Shown here: piece after piece, positions 6,407 through 12,802 of the stretch
Numbering within the stretch: position 1 is the stretch's first letter
Layout of the letters: each line of letters starts with the position of its first letter
Source of the DNA: Candidatus Bathyarchaeota archaeon
Lineage (GTDB): Archaea > Thermoproteota > Bathyarchaeia > Bathyarchaeales > WUQV01
Direction of reading: 5' to 3'
Length of the DNA: 18,185 nt
NCBI GenBank assembly: GCA_009889585.1
Contig: WUQV01000278.1
Coordinates: forward strand, 1-18,185
Made by a program: the position numbers and the translations under genes
Notes under the pieces: generated by a model
The model's input: the letters and a program-made list of their open reading frames with translations, nothing else
Database searches by the model: none
Told to the model about the DNA's origin: nothing

Positions 6407-6439
6407 GAAGGGGGCGTTCAGCCCGAGAGAAGTGAGAGG

Positions 6440-7003
6440 ATGGGCTGGCTCAAGGAGTTTAGGTGGCATGGAAGGGGAGGACAAGGGGTTTGGACTGCGA
6501 GCGAACTTTTAGCGAGGGCAGCCTTGTCGGAGGGGAAGTACGCTCAAGCGTTCCCGGAGTTCGGACCTGAGCGCACGGGCGCGCCGGTAAGCGCTTACAC
6601 AAGGATTAGCGACGAGCCCGTTTACATTCGTTGCGCGATTTACGAGCCGGATGTCGTAATAGTCATCGATCCGACTTTGATAAAGGCCGCTTTCGTCACC
6701 AAAGGTTTGCGCGAAGGCGGCTCGCTAATCGTTAACTCAAGGGAGAAGCCGACGAAAGTTCGCGAAGAATCGGGATTACCTTCTACGGTAAGCGTTTGGG
6801 CAGTTCCAGCGACGGACATAGCCGTTAAAGCCTTGGGGATGCCGATAACGAACACGGCTATGCTAGGGGCCGTCACGCGGGCGACGAACATCGTGAGCTT
6901 AAGCAGCGTGAAGGAGGCCATCAGGGTGAAGCTGCCGCTTAAGGTTGTGGAGAGGAATATATTAGCTATTGATGAGGCATATGAGGAGGTCGAATTAGGA
7001 TGA
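6440..7003 (+). CDS. porG: Pyruvate:ferredoxin oxidoreductase, gamma subunit
   Basis: 187 aa, the normal size for a separate POR gamma subunit. It belongs to the complex that oxidises pyruvate plus CoA to acetyl-CoA and CO2 with reduction of ferredoxin, or the reverse. Family motifs are EFRWHGRGGQGVWTASELLA at the N-terminus, QAFPEFGPERTGAPVSAYTR, and YEPDVVIVIDPTLI. First gene of the por operon; its stop overlaps the porD start as ATGA. Most of the gene is very G/C-rich (41 of 60 bases in 6541-6600), but the last 60 bases shift to AT-rich codons like those of porD. Confidence 0.95.
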   Translation: MGWLKEFRWHGRGGQGVWTASELLARAALSEGKYAQAFPEFGPERTGAPVSAYTRISDEPVYIRCAIYEPDVVIVIDPTLIKAAFVTKGLREGGSLIVNSREKPTKVREESGLPSTVSVWAVPATDIAVKALGMPITNTAMLGAVTRATNIVSLSSVKEAIRVKLPLKVVERNILAIDEAYEEVELG

Positions 7004-7278
7004 GTTCTTATGAGAAAGGTTGGAAGGAGGTATCAATAGCAGGAGTTTGTTGGTTGCCTAGCACTAAGTATTTAACTGGGGATTGGAGCCCTTATAAGCC
7101 TGTAAGAGATAAGGCCAAGTGCAATAAATGCTTGTTATGTCATATGTATTGTCCAGATGGTGCTGTAATATGGAATTCAAAAGCTGAGGATATAGAATTT
7201 AACTATAATTTTTGCAAAGGGTGTGGAATATGTGCGAATGAGTGTCCACAAGGCGCAATAGAAATAATCTTAAAGTAA
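7000..7278 (+). CDS. porD: Pyruvate:ferredoxin oxidoreductase, delta (ferredoxin-like) subunit
   Basis: 92 aa two-cluster ferredoxin subunit that takes electrons from the TPP-bearing beta subunit to external ferredoxin. Cys ligands are complete: C41/C44/C47/C51 (CNKCLLCHMYCP) and C72/C75/C78/C82 (CKGCGICANECP), each with the following Pro. The N-terminal segment with DWSPYKPV is typical of POR delta subunits. ATG 7000 overlaps the porG stop by 4 bp; porA follows after 12 bp. The whole gene is AT-rich compared with its neighbours (24 G/C of 60 in 7201-7260), with many ATA, TAT and AAT codons. Confidence 0.95.
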   Translation: MSSYEKGWKEVSIAGVCWLPSTKYLTGDWSPYKPVRDKAKCNKCLLCHMYCPDGAVIWNSKAEDIEFNYNFCKGCGICANECPQGAIEIILK

Positions 7279-7290
7279 GAGTGAGTATAA

Positions 7291-8520
7291 ATGAGCAAGG
7301 CTAAGCAAGAATTAATACCTTTAAACGGTGATGAATCGGTAGCTTATGCAGTAAGGCAATGTGATGTTGACGTAGTAGTAGCGTACCCTATTACGCCTCA
7401 AACGATAATCGTCGAAAGGTTTAGCGAATACGTACATAATGGAGAGGTCGATACGGAGTTCGTTTGCGCCGAATCTGAACATAGCGCCCTTACTTGCTGC
7501 CTTACTGCCGCTTTAGTTGGAGCGAGGACGTTCACGGCGACGTGCGGCCCTGGGTTGGCCTTAATGCACGAGATGCTCGGCGTAACGGCTGGATATCGAG
7601 CTCCAGTCGTCATGGCCGTCAGCAATAGGGCTCTTTCGGCTCCGATAAACATCCATTGCGATCACTCCGATACCATGGCGGAACGAGACTCTGGTTGGAT
7701 ACAAATTTACGTCGAAAGCGCGCAGGAGGCATACGACTCAACCATACAAGCCTTCAAAATAGCCGAGGACCCCGATGTATTGTTGCCGACGATCGTAGCA
7801 TTCGACGGATTTGTCATAAGCCACATGCTCGAAGGCGTGTATGTATTAACGGACGAAGCCGTTAAGAGCTTCATAGGAGAGCGTCGCTTTCCGCTCGTGA
7901 TGAATCACGAGGGGAGGGCCGTACAGTTCAAGCTCGACCCAGAGAACCCCATCACGATCGGAGCCTTGGACTTATACGATTACTACTTCGAGCATAAGAG
8001 GCAACAGGAAGAGGCGGCGGTAAAGGCCTTGGAGGTGATAAGACGCGTTCATGAGGAGTACGCAAAGCTTAGCGGCCGTCGCTACGGAAACGGGCTTGTC
8101 GAGCCTTACCGTTTGGAGGACGCCGACATCGCGATCGTCTGCTTGGGTTCCACGGTCGGGGCCGTGAGGACTGTAGTTAACGAGCTTCGGCTCAAGGGGA
8201 TTAAGGCGGGCCTGTTGAAGGTTAGGACGTTTAGGCCCTTCCCAGCTCAAGATGTCGCCGAGGCCCTAAAGGGCGTGAAGGCGGTAGCCGTCATGGACAG
8301 GGGCTGTAGCTTCGGTGGGCGCGGCGGGCCTGTCTTCCACGAAGTTCGAAGCGCTTTTTACGACTTAGACGAGCGCCCCCGTGTGGTCAATTACATCTAC
8401 GGGTTGGGAGGAAGGGATACGCCTCCGTTGTTAATTCGTAAAGTTTACGATGATTTAAACGAGATCGTTAAAACTGGTCGCGTGAAGGAGCTTGTGCAAT
8501 TTTTAGGGCTAAGGGAGTGA
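7291..8520 (+). CDS. porA: Pyruvate:ferredoxin oxidoreductase, alpha subunit
   Basis: 409 aa, as expected. The N-terminal pyrimidine-binding domain has AYPITPQTIIVERFSEYV and VCAESEHSALTCCLTAAL with the conserved glutamates; SNRALSAPINIHCDHSDTMA and ERDSGWIQIY follow, which favour pyruvate over other 2-oxoacids. The C-terminal transketolase-like domain has LKVRTFRPFP and VMDRGCSFGGRGGPVF. It forms the active site with PorB. The first roughly 100 bases keep the AT-rich codon style of porD, then the gene turns G/C-rich. The stop is one base before the GTG start of porB. Confidence 0.96.
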   Translation: MSKAKQELIPLNGDESVAYAVRQCDVDVVVAYPITPQTIIVERFSEYVHNGEVDTEFVCAESEHSALTCCLTAALVGARTFTATCGPGLALMHEMLGVTAGYRAPVVMAVSNRALSAPINIHCDHSDTMAERDSGWIQIYVESAQEAYDSTIQAFKIAEDPDVLLPTIVAFDGFVISHMLEGVYVLTDEAVKSFIGERRFPLVMNHEGRAVQFKLDPENPITIGALDLYDYYFEHKRQQEEAAVKALEVIRRVHEEYAKLSGRRYGNGLVEPYRLEDADIAIVCLGSTVGAVRTVVNELRLKGIKAGLLKVRTFRPFPAQDVAEALKGVKAVAVMDRGCSFGGRGGPVFHEVRSAFYDLDERPRVVNYIYGLGGRDTPPLLIRKVYDDLNEIVKTGRVKELVQFLGLRE

Positions 8521-8521
8521 G

Positions 8522-9490
8522 GTGGGGAAGGTGTCCTTTACGTGGAAGTTCACGGCTCGGGAGATAGCTGAAAAGCCTGAGTTACTCGCGCCTGGCCACA
8601 GGATGTGCAGCGGGTGCGGCGCTGCGATCGTCCATAGGCTCGTCTTAAAGGCCGTGAGGGGTCCGACGATCGTAACCCATCCGACGGGTTGCGTAGAGGT
8701 AACTACTGCCATCTACCCTTATACCTCTTGGAGGGTTCCGTGGGTACATACGGCGTTTGAAACGGCTGCCGCCAACGCCGCTGGGATAGAAGCGGCGTTC
8801 AAAGCCTTAAGGAGGAGGGGAAGGCTTAAGTACGATCACGTCGACGTCATGGCCTTCGCAGGCGACGGCGGCACTTACGACATAGGAATTCAAGCCCTCT
8901 CAGGCGCTCTTGAAAGAGGCCATGACTTCCTTTACGTCTTATACGATAACGAAGCGTACATGAACACCGGCATTCAACGAAGCGGAGGGACGCCGCTCGG
9001 AGCTTGGACTACGACGACGCCAGCTGGAACGAAGATCCCAGGTAAGCCGGAGCCTAGGAAGCCGATAGAGGACATCGTAGTAGCTCATGGGGTGCCTTAC
9101 GTCGCGACGGCTTCACCAGCGCATTGGATGGATCTCGTCGTAAAGGCGAGGAAAGGATTGGAGGCGAAAGGTCCGGCGTTCTTACACGTAATCGCCCCGT
9201 GCCCAAGGGGTTGGCGTTACGAATCGAGCAAGACGATCGAGCTCTCGCGCTTAGCTGTTGAGACGTGCGTGTTCCCGCTTTGGGAATGCGTCGATGGGGA
9301 GCATAAGCTCTCGGCGCCGAGCAAGGCGATAGCGCTAAAGCCTGATCTGAAGAAGCCGGTCGTTGAGTACTTAAAAGCTCAAGGTCGCTTCAGCCACTTG
9401 TTCACGCCCGAGTTCGAGCGGGTGATCGACGAAATCCAAAGGGTCGTCGACAAGAGGTGGTATTTGCTCTTAAAGAAGTGCAGCGTTTAA
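8522..9490 (+). CDS. porB: Pyruvate:ferredoxin oxidoreductase, beta subunit (TPP-binding)
   Basis: 322 aa. Contains the TPP/Mg motif AFAGDGGTYDIG (GDGG at 114-117) with the downstream N in YDNEAYMNTG, and PTGCVEVTTAIYPYTSW. The proximal [4Fe-4S] ligands are present: C29 and C32 (MCSGCG), C57, and C227 in the APCPRGW loop. So both the cofactor and the first cluster should be functional. The GTG start at 8522 follows the porA stop by one base, and GGAG in the porA tail can serve as ribosome-binding site; GTG 8531 is an alternative start. The next gene begins 37 bp later. Confidence 0.96.
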   Translation: MGKVSFTWKFTAREIAEKPELLAPGHRMCSGCGAAIVHRLVLKAVRGPTIVTHPTGCVEVTTAIYPYTSWRVPWVHTAFETAAANAAGIEAAFKALRRRGRLKYDHVDVMAFAGDGGTYDIGIQALSGALERGHDFLYVLYDNEAYMNTGIQRSGGTPLGAWTTTTPAGTKIPGKPEPRKPIEDIVVAHGVPYVATASPAHWMDLVVKARKGLEAKGPAFLHVIAPCPRGWRYESSKTIELSRLAVETCVFPLWECVDGEHKLSAPSKAIALKPDLKKPVVEYLKAQGRFSHLFTPEFERVIDEIQRVVDKRWYLLLKKCSV

Positions 9491-9527
9491 GAAACGGCTT
9501 CGCTTTAACGTCGTAAGAGGCGTCGGC

Positions 9528-10289
9528 GTGAAAACTATAGTCGTCATGGGCCGTGGCGGCACTGGTAAGACGAGCTTCGTCGCGATGATGACGAAGTACT
9601 TCATCGAAGCTGGCAAAACCCCGATCTTGCTCGTCGACGTAGACCCCGATCAAAACCTAGGTGAGATGGTCGGCGTTAACTTTGAGGGGGCTGGGAGGAA
9701 GACCGTAACGGAGCTAATTGTCGATACGTTCATAGAAGGGGGTGGGACGACTTACGGCGTCCTTCCGTCAGAGCGCATGGAGTGGAAGATTTGGTCGGAG
9801 GGGTTGTACGAAGGAAGGGGCTTCGACCTTATCACCGTTGGGACGAAGTGGACCGAGGGTTGCTATTGCCTTCCGGACGCAGCGTTAAAGAAGGCGTTAG
9901 AATCGATGTTCAAGGGCTACGAATACGTCCTCGTGGACTCCCCAGCTGGCTTAGAGCATTTGAACAGGCGCATCCTATCGAAAATGGATGACGTCATGGA
10001 CATAATCGACCCTTCGAAGAAGTCCTTTGAGCACGTTAAACGCGCTTATCGGATCGCTAAAGTGGTTAAGATCGAGTTTAAGAACTTCTACGTGATAGGA
10101 GGGTTTCGATTCCTAGAGGGCTTGGAGCAAGAGGTACGAATGGATGAACAGCTTCCGTACTTAGGCAGGATCGCTTACGATAAGAACGTTGAGGAGTACG
10201 TCCTTAACGGGAAGTCGTTGCTTGAGCTTCCTTCGGATTCGCCAGCTTACATCTCTGTTAAGGAGATCTTAAGGAGGGCTGGCCATTAG
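9528..10289 (+). CDS. CooC/MinD-type P-loop ATPase (CODH nickel-insertion-factor-like)
   Basis: 253 aa SIMIBI-class ATPase. It has the P-loop MGRGGTGKTSF (residues 7-17), VDVDPDQNL as switch I (36-44) and VLVDSPAGLEH as Walker B region (134-144). It also has a C-x-C pair, C112 and C114, in EGCYCLPDAAL. That CxC, which binds metal at the dimer interface in CooC, marks it as CooC-like rather than MinD. CooC proteins insert nickel into carbon-monoxide dehydrogenase. The signature lysine of the deviant Walker A (GKGG) is Arg9 here, which may change inter-subunit ATP contact. GTG start at 9528. It sits 37 bp after porB and 14 bp before the DUF362 gene, so it is probably in the por operon. No CODH gene is in view; the client could be CODH elsewhere or another Fe-S/Ni protein. 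Confidence 0.8.
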   Translation: MKTIVVMGRGGTGKTSFVAMMTKYFIEAGKTPILLVDVDPDQNLGEMVGVNFEGAGRKTVTELIVDTFIEGGGTTYGVLPSERMEWKIWSEGLYEGRGFDLITVGTKWTEGCYCLPDAALKKALESMFKGYEYVLVDSPAGLEHLNRRILSKMDDVMDIIDPSKKSFEHVKRAYRIAKVVKIEFKNFYVIGGFRFLEGLEQEVRMDEQLPYLGRIAYDKNVEEYVLNGKSLLELPSDSPAYISVKEILRRAGH

Positions 10290-10303
10290 CAGCTCAAGTT
10301 TGT

Positions 10304-11185
10304 ATGAAGATAGATGATGTCATCATATCTAAGGTGAAATCGTACGAGGGCTTATGCAATATACTAAATGAGCTTGGCGTAAGGGAGCTAGCTTATGGCA
10401 AGAATGTTGTAATTAAGCCTAATCTGACTGTAGCTAAGCCTTATCCTACTACAACGAACGTAAGGCTTGTGGAGGAGTTAATAAAGTACTTCATCGATAT
10501 AGCCTCTGGCGTGATCGTAGGCGAGGGCTCAGGAGGTTGCTCCACGTGGAAAGCCTTCGAGGCCTTAGGTTACGTGAAGTTAATTGAGCGCTATGGGATC
10601 GAGCTAATCGACTTTAACGAAGCCGAAATAGTTCGTAACTACAACGAACGTTGCTTCATCCTTAAGGAGCTTCCGTTGCCGAAGGTTCTCGTTAACGCTT
10701 ACGTCGTTTCCGTCTCCAACTTAAAGCACCATTCGGCGGCTTCGGTTACGTTAAGCCTTAAGAACATGATGGGGATCGCCCCAGGACGATTCTTCAGCCC
10801 TGCGCCTTGGAACAAGGCGAATTTTCATGAATGGGGCCTTGACGAATGCATAGTGGACGTGAACATTCACAAAAGGCCTGACCTAGCCTTGATAGACGGG
10901 ATAGTGGCTCAACTTGGGGCCGAGATAGTTGGCTTGCCGAAGCGCTTCGACGTGATGATAGCTAGCCTCGACCCGGTCGCTTGCGATAGCATCGGCTCTT
11001 ACCTACTCGGCTTAAAACCTCGTGGCGTCAAACACATACGATTGGCCGAGGGGAAGGGGATAGGAAAGATAGTCGACTTAAGGCTCGATCGGAAGGCCCT
11101 CGATCATCGACCTTTTAAAACGATGTTCTCCATACCTTGGAGAGTCCTCAGCAGGTTGAAGATTAAAACAATCGGGGTAGCTTAG
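10304..11185 (+). CDS. DUF362-family protein
   Basis: 293 aa. Matches the DUF362 pattern: NVVIKPNLTVAKPYPTTTN near the start, VIVGEGSGGCSTWKAFEALG, NLKHHSAASVTLSLKNMMGI, RPDLALIDGIVAQLGAE and SLDPVACDSIGSYLLGL. Many family members carry an extra ferredoxin domain and occur with redox enzymes; this one has no CxxCxxCxxxC cluster motif. Cellular role unknown. It begins 14 bp after the CooC-like ATPase and is presumably the last gene of the por transcription unit, suggesting a joint role with that ATPase in maturation or handling of a redox protein. The first 180 bases are somewhat AT-rich. Confidence 0.85.
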   Translation: MKIDDVIISKVKSYEGLCNILNELGVRELAYGKNVVIKPNLTVAKPYPTTTNVRLVEELIKYFIDIASGVIVGEGSGGCSTWKAFEALGYVKLIERYGIELIDFNEAEIVRNYNERCFILKELPLPKVLVNAYVVSVSNLKHHSAASVTLSLKNMMGIAPGRFFSPAPWNKANFHEWGLDECIVDVNIHKRPDLALIDGIVAQLGAEIVGLPKRFDVMIASLDPVACDSIGSYLLGLKPRGVKHIRLAEGKGIGKIVDLRLDRKALDHRPFKTMFSIPWRVLSRLKIKTIGVA

Positions 11186-11206
11186 CGTTATGAAGCCGTA
11201 ACACGT

Positions 11207-11240
11207 GCATGTTATATAACTAATCTATTGCATAACATGC
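11207..11240. promoter_or_regulatory. Perfect 9-bp inverted repeat (possible operator or hairpin)
   Basis: GCATGTTAT (11207-11215) and ATAACATGC (11232-11240) are exact reverse complements with 16 bases between; one G-U and one G-C pair could extend the RNA stem. The left arm overlaps a 10-bp palindrome, GTTATATAAC (11211-11220). It lies 22 bp after the DUF362 stop and just upstream of the TATA-like box at 11251-11258. It could be an operator of the next gene or a terminator hairpin of the por unit; the sequence does not decide. Confidence 0.45.
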
Positions 11241-11250
11241 GCTAGTATAC

Positions 11251-11258
11251 ATATTTAT
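11251..11258 (+). promoter_or_regulatory. TATA-like box of the endonuclease IV-like gene
   Basis: ATATTTAT centred near 11255 predicts a transcript from about 11281, giving a short leader with GAAGGG ahead of the TTG start at 11294. Confidence 0.45.
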
Positions 11259-11293
11259 GCATGCGAACGTTATCCAATAGTTGACGAAGGGCT

Positions 11294-12175
11294 TTGAGGG
11301 ATCGTCCTCGCTTCGGGCCGGCCGGAATTCCGCCGGCGTTTAAAAGGTTAAGAAAATCGATAGTCGACGTCCCAAAGTTCTTACGCGACGAAGGATTGGA
11401 CGCGTTAGAATATCAAGCCGTTCGATGGGGGCTTAAGCCTCAAATCAATAGGAAGGAAGCCGAGGGGTTGGGCGAAAATTGCGAGAGGAACGACGTCCTT
11501 TTGACGATACACGCCTCGTACTTCATCAACCTTTGCGGCGAGGCAGAGACGATAGAAGCCAGCAAGGGTCGATTGCTCGCCTGCGCTACGGCAGCCGATT
11601 GGATGGGCGCGGACATCGTCGTGTTCCACCCAGGGTACTACGGAAGGCGAAGTAAGGAGGAGGCCTCGAACGTTTGCGCGAAGGCCATGAGCGATGTCGT
11701 CGAAATGATGAACTCCATGGGCATGAGGAACGTAAAACTCGGCCCGGAGACTACAGGAAAGCTCCTGCAACTCGGCAGCTTAGACGAAGTCATTAGCTTA
11801 TGCGAGCGAGTCGAGCGAACGACCTTGGTCGTTGATTGGGCTCATCTTTACTCACGAGAAAGAGGGGGCTTTGAATCCGTTGACGACTTCAGGAGGGTCA
11901 TAGACGAAGTCGAACGAAGGCTCGGATCTAACGCCGTAAAGAGCCTCCATTGCCATTTCACGCGGGTGGAGTTCACGAAAAAAGGGGAGAGGCGCCATCG
12001 AACGATGGACGAAGTCGGCTACGGGCCCAACTTCAAGCCCTTTGCTTCTTTAATAGCGGAGCTCGGCTTAAGCCCCGTCATCATAAGCGAGAGCCCGGTT
12101 TTAGACGTCGATGCCCAAAAGATGAGGGACATAACCTTAAAGGAGCTCGAGCTGAAGGGTACTTCTCGATGTTAG
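11294..12175 (+). CDS. Endonuclease IV / xylose isomerase-like TIM-barrel protein
   Basis: 293 aa, in the size range of Nfo-type AP endonucleases (about 280-300). Metal-ligand positions of the family can be placed: H73 (TIHASYFINL), H112 (VVFHPGYYG), E152 (LGPETTGK), D181 and H184 (VVDWAHLYSRERGG), H221 (LHCHFTRVEF) and E266 (IISESP). The Asp-x-His pair that binds the third zinc in E. coli Nfo appears as E232-R-R-H235, so the metal site is modified. The likely role is a metal-dependent hydrolase or nuclease on abasic DNA, but sugar-isomerase-like functions are possible. The TTG start at 11294 is the first usable start after the TATA-like box; no ATG is near. It lies 108 bp after the DUF362 gene with its own promoter. 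Confidence 0.75.
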   Translation: MRDRPRFGPAGIPPAFKRLRKSIVDVPKFLRDEGLDALEYQAVRWGLKPQINRKEAEGLGENCERNDVLLTIHASYFINLCGEAETIEASKGRLLACATAADWMGADIVVFHPGYYGRRSKEEASNVCAKAMSDVVEMMNSMGMRNVKLGPETTGKLLQLGSLDEVISLCERVERTTLVVDWAHLYSRERGGFESVDDFRRVIDEVERRLGSNAVKSLHCHFTRVEFTKKGERRHRTMDEVGYGPNFKPFASLIAELGLSPVIISESPVLDVDAQKMRDITLKELELKGTSRC

Positions 12176-12403
12176 CTAAAGGCCTTCCGCTGAAATCTTA
12201 AGCTTCCCCCTAAAAAGGCCCTAACTTAAGTCGCTTTAACGAAAGTTTTATTGCCCTAAAGGGCTCTCCATTCGGTCACTGTTAATAGCTACGTCGTAAG
12301 GATAACGGACGCATTAGATCATCGGCCCCTAAGCTAAGCTATTAAACTGACGAAGTGAGGAGTCAAGCTCATTTAACTGCGTTCATCGCCTCAAAGCAGG
12401 AGT

Positions 12404-12428
12404 AAATAAGCCCGTTTTGGGCTTATTT
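12404..12428. terminator. Perfect 10-bp hairpin (bidirectional terminator candidate)
   Basis: AAATAAGCCC-GTTTT-GGGCTTATTT: an exact 10-bp stem with a 5-base loop. The TAA stop of the minus-strand 52-aa gene (12423-12425) lies inside one arm. It could end that small operon and, in the other direction, read-through from the TIM-barrel gene. The G/C-rich stem with flanking A/T runs resembles an intrinsic terminator. The rest of 12176-12422 shows no coding signal; a shorter GCCC-TAAA-GGGC hairpin lies near 12253-12264. Confidence 0.5.
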
Positions 12429-12581
12429 CTCTTCCTTTAGCAAGGGACACTTCCTCTGCAGAACCTCAGTTTTTCCAATAACCTTCCCAAGCTCTCTACT
12501 CATTCGGTAAAGCAGAACGTAGATGGGTGTGTTCGCAGCTAGAAGGGCTAAGAAAAAACCTATGATCAACTCTATCTCCAT
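12423..12581 (-). CDS. Small single-pass membrane protein (52 aa)
   Basis: A complete short frame from ATG 12581. A hydrophobic segment at about residues 4-25 (LIIGFFLALLAANTPIYVLL) is followed by a charged tail of about 25 residues with RMSRELGKVIGKTEVLQRK and a single Cys. The positive C-terminal side suggests the tail is cytoplasmic. The start is well marked: GAGGAGAGG ends about 6 bases before the ATG, and the stop of the upstream small gene is 2 bases before it. The two are thus coupled as a mini-operon antisense to the gap between the TIM-barrel gene and hypE. Not recognised as any named family. Such pairs can be small subunits of membrane complexes, but no partner is here. Confidence 0.6.
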   Translation of the reverse strand: MEIELIIGFFLALLAANTPIYVLLYRMSRELGKVIGKTEVLQRKCPLLKEEK

Positions 12582-12583
12582 CC

Positions 12584-12751
12584 CTACCTCTCCTCAAGAT
12601 AGTAGTTTTTCCGCCTTTTCTCCTCCTCGCGCTTCGCCTGCTCCTTTCCGTACTCTTCTATTGCCTTTCCCACGTAGTAAGCGGCCCCTCCAAGGAAGGT
12701 CAGGGCCAGCGCTAACCAGCCGATCGCTTTATCACCGCCGAGTCTTGATTT
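12584..12751 (-). CDS. Small membrane protein without a standard start codon (about 51-55 aa)
   Basis: The minus-strand frame open from 12751 to the TAG at 12584-12586 encodes one membrane helix (AIGWLALALTFLGGAAYYVG) followed by a highly charged tail, KAIEEYGKEQAKREEEKRRK, ending NYYLEER. This is clearly protein-like and is coupled to the 52-aa gene by a strong ribosome-binding site in its last codons. No ATG, GTG or TTG occurs in frame before the helix; the only in-frame GTG lies after it. A GTG at 12735 is one base out of frame; one extra G would give GTG GAT AAA GCG. A TATA-like ATTTAAG (12763-12769) predicts transcription from about 12740. Either a near-cognate start is used or a single-base indel (mutation or sequencing error) has removed the start. 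Confidence 0.5.
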   Translation of the reverse strand, partial: KSRLGGDKAIGWLALALTFLGGAAYYVGKAIEEYGKEQAKREEEKRRKNYYLEER

Positions 12752-12762
12752 TTACACCTCTT

Positions 12763-12769
12763 CTTAAAT
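12763..12769 (-). promoter_or_regulatory. TATA-like box of the small membrane-protein pair
   Basis: Minus strand ATTTAAG lies about 26 bp before the beginning of the small membrane reading frame, back to back with the hypE promoter region (plus-strand candidates TTATTAA at 12778-12784 and TTTTAAAG at 12787-12794). Confidence 0.4.
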
Positions 12770-12802
12770 AGACTTCTCTTATTAACTTTTAAAGGTCCTT
12801 CA

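Noticed and set aside
7398..8250. Minus-strand frames and a 69-aa plus frame within porA
   Set aside because: Antisense or alternative-frame shadows of a clearly conserved enzyme gene.
11310..11342. G/C-rich palindromic stretch with CGGAATTCCG inside the TIM-barrel gene
   Set aside because: Explained by Gly/Pro/Ala codons at the conserved protein N-terminus.
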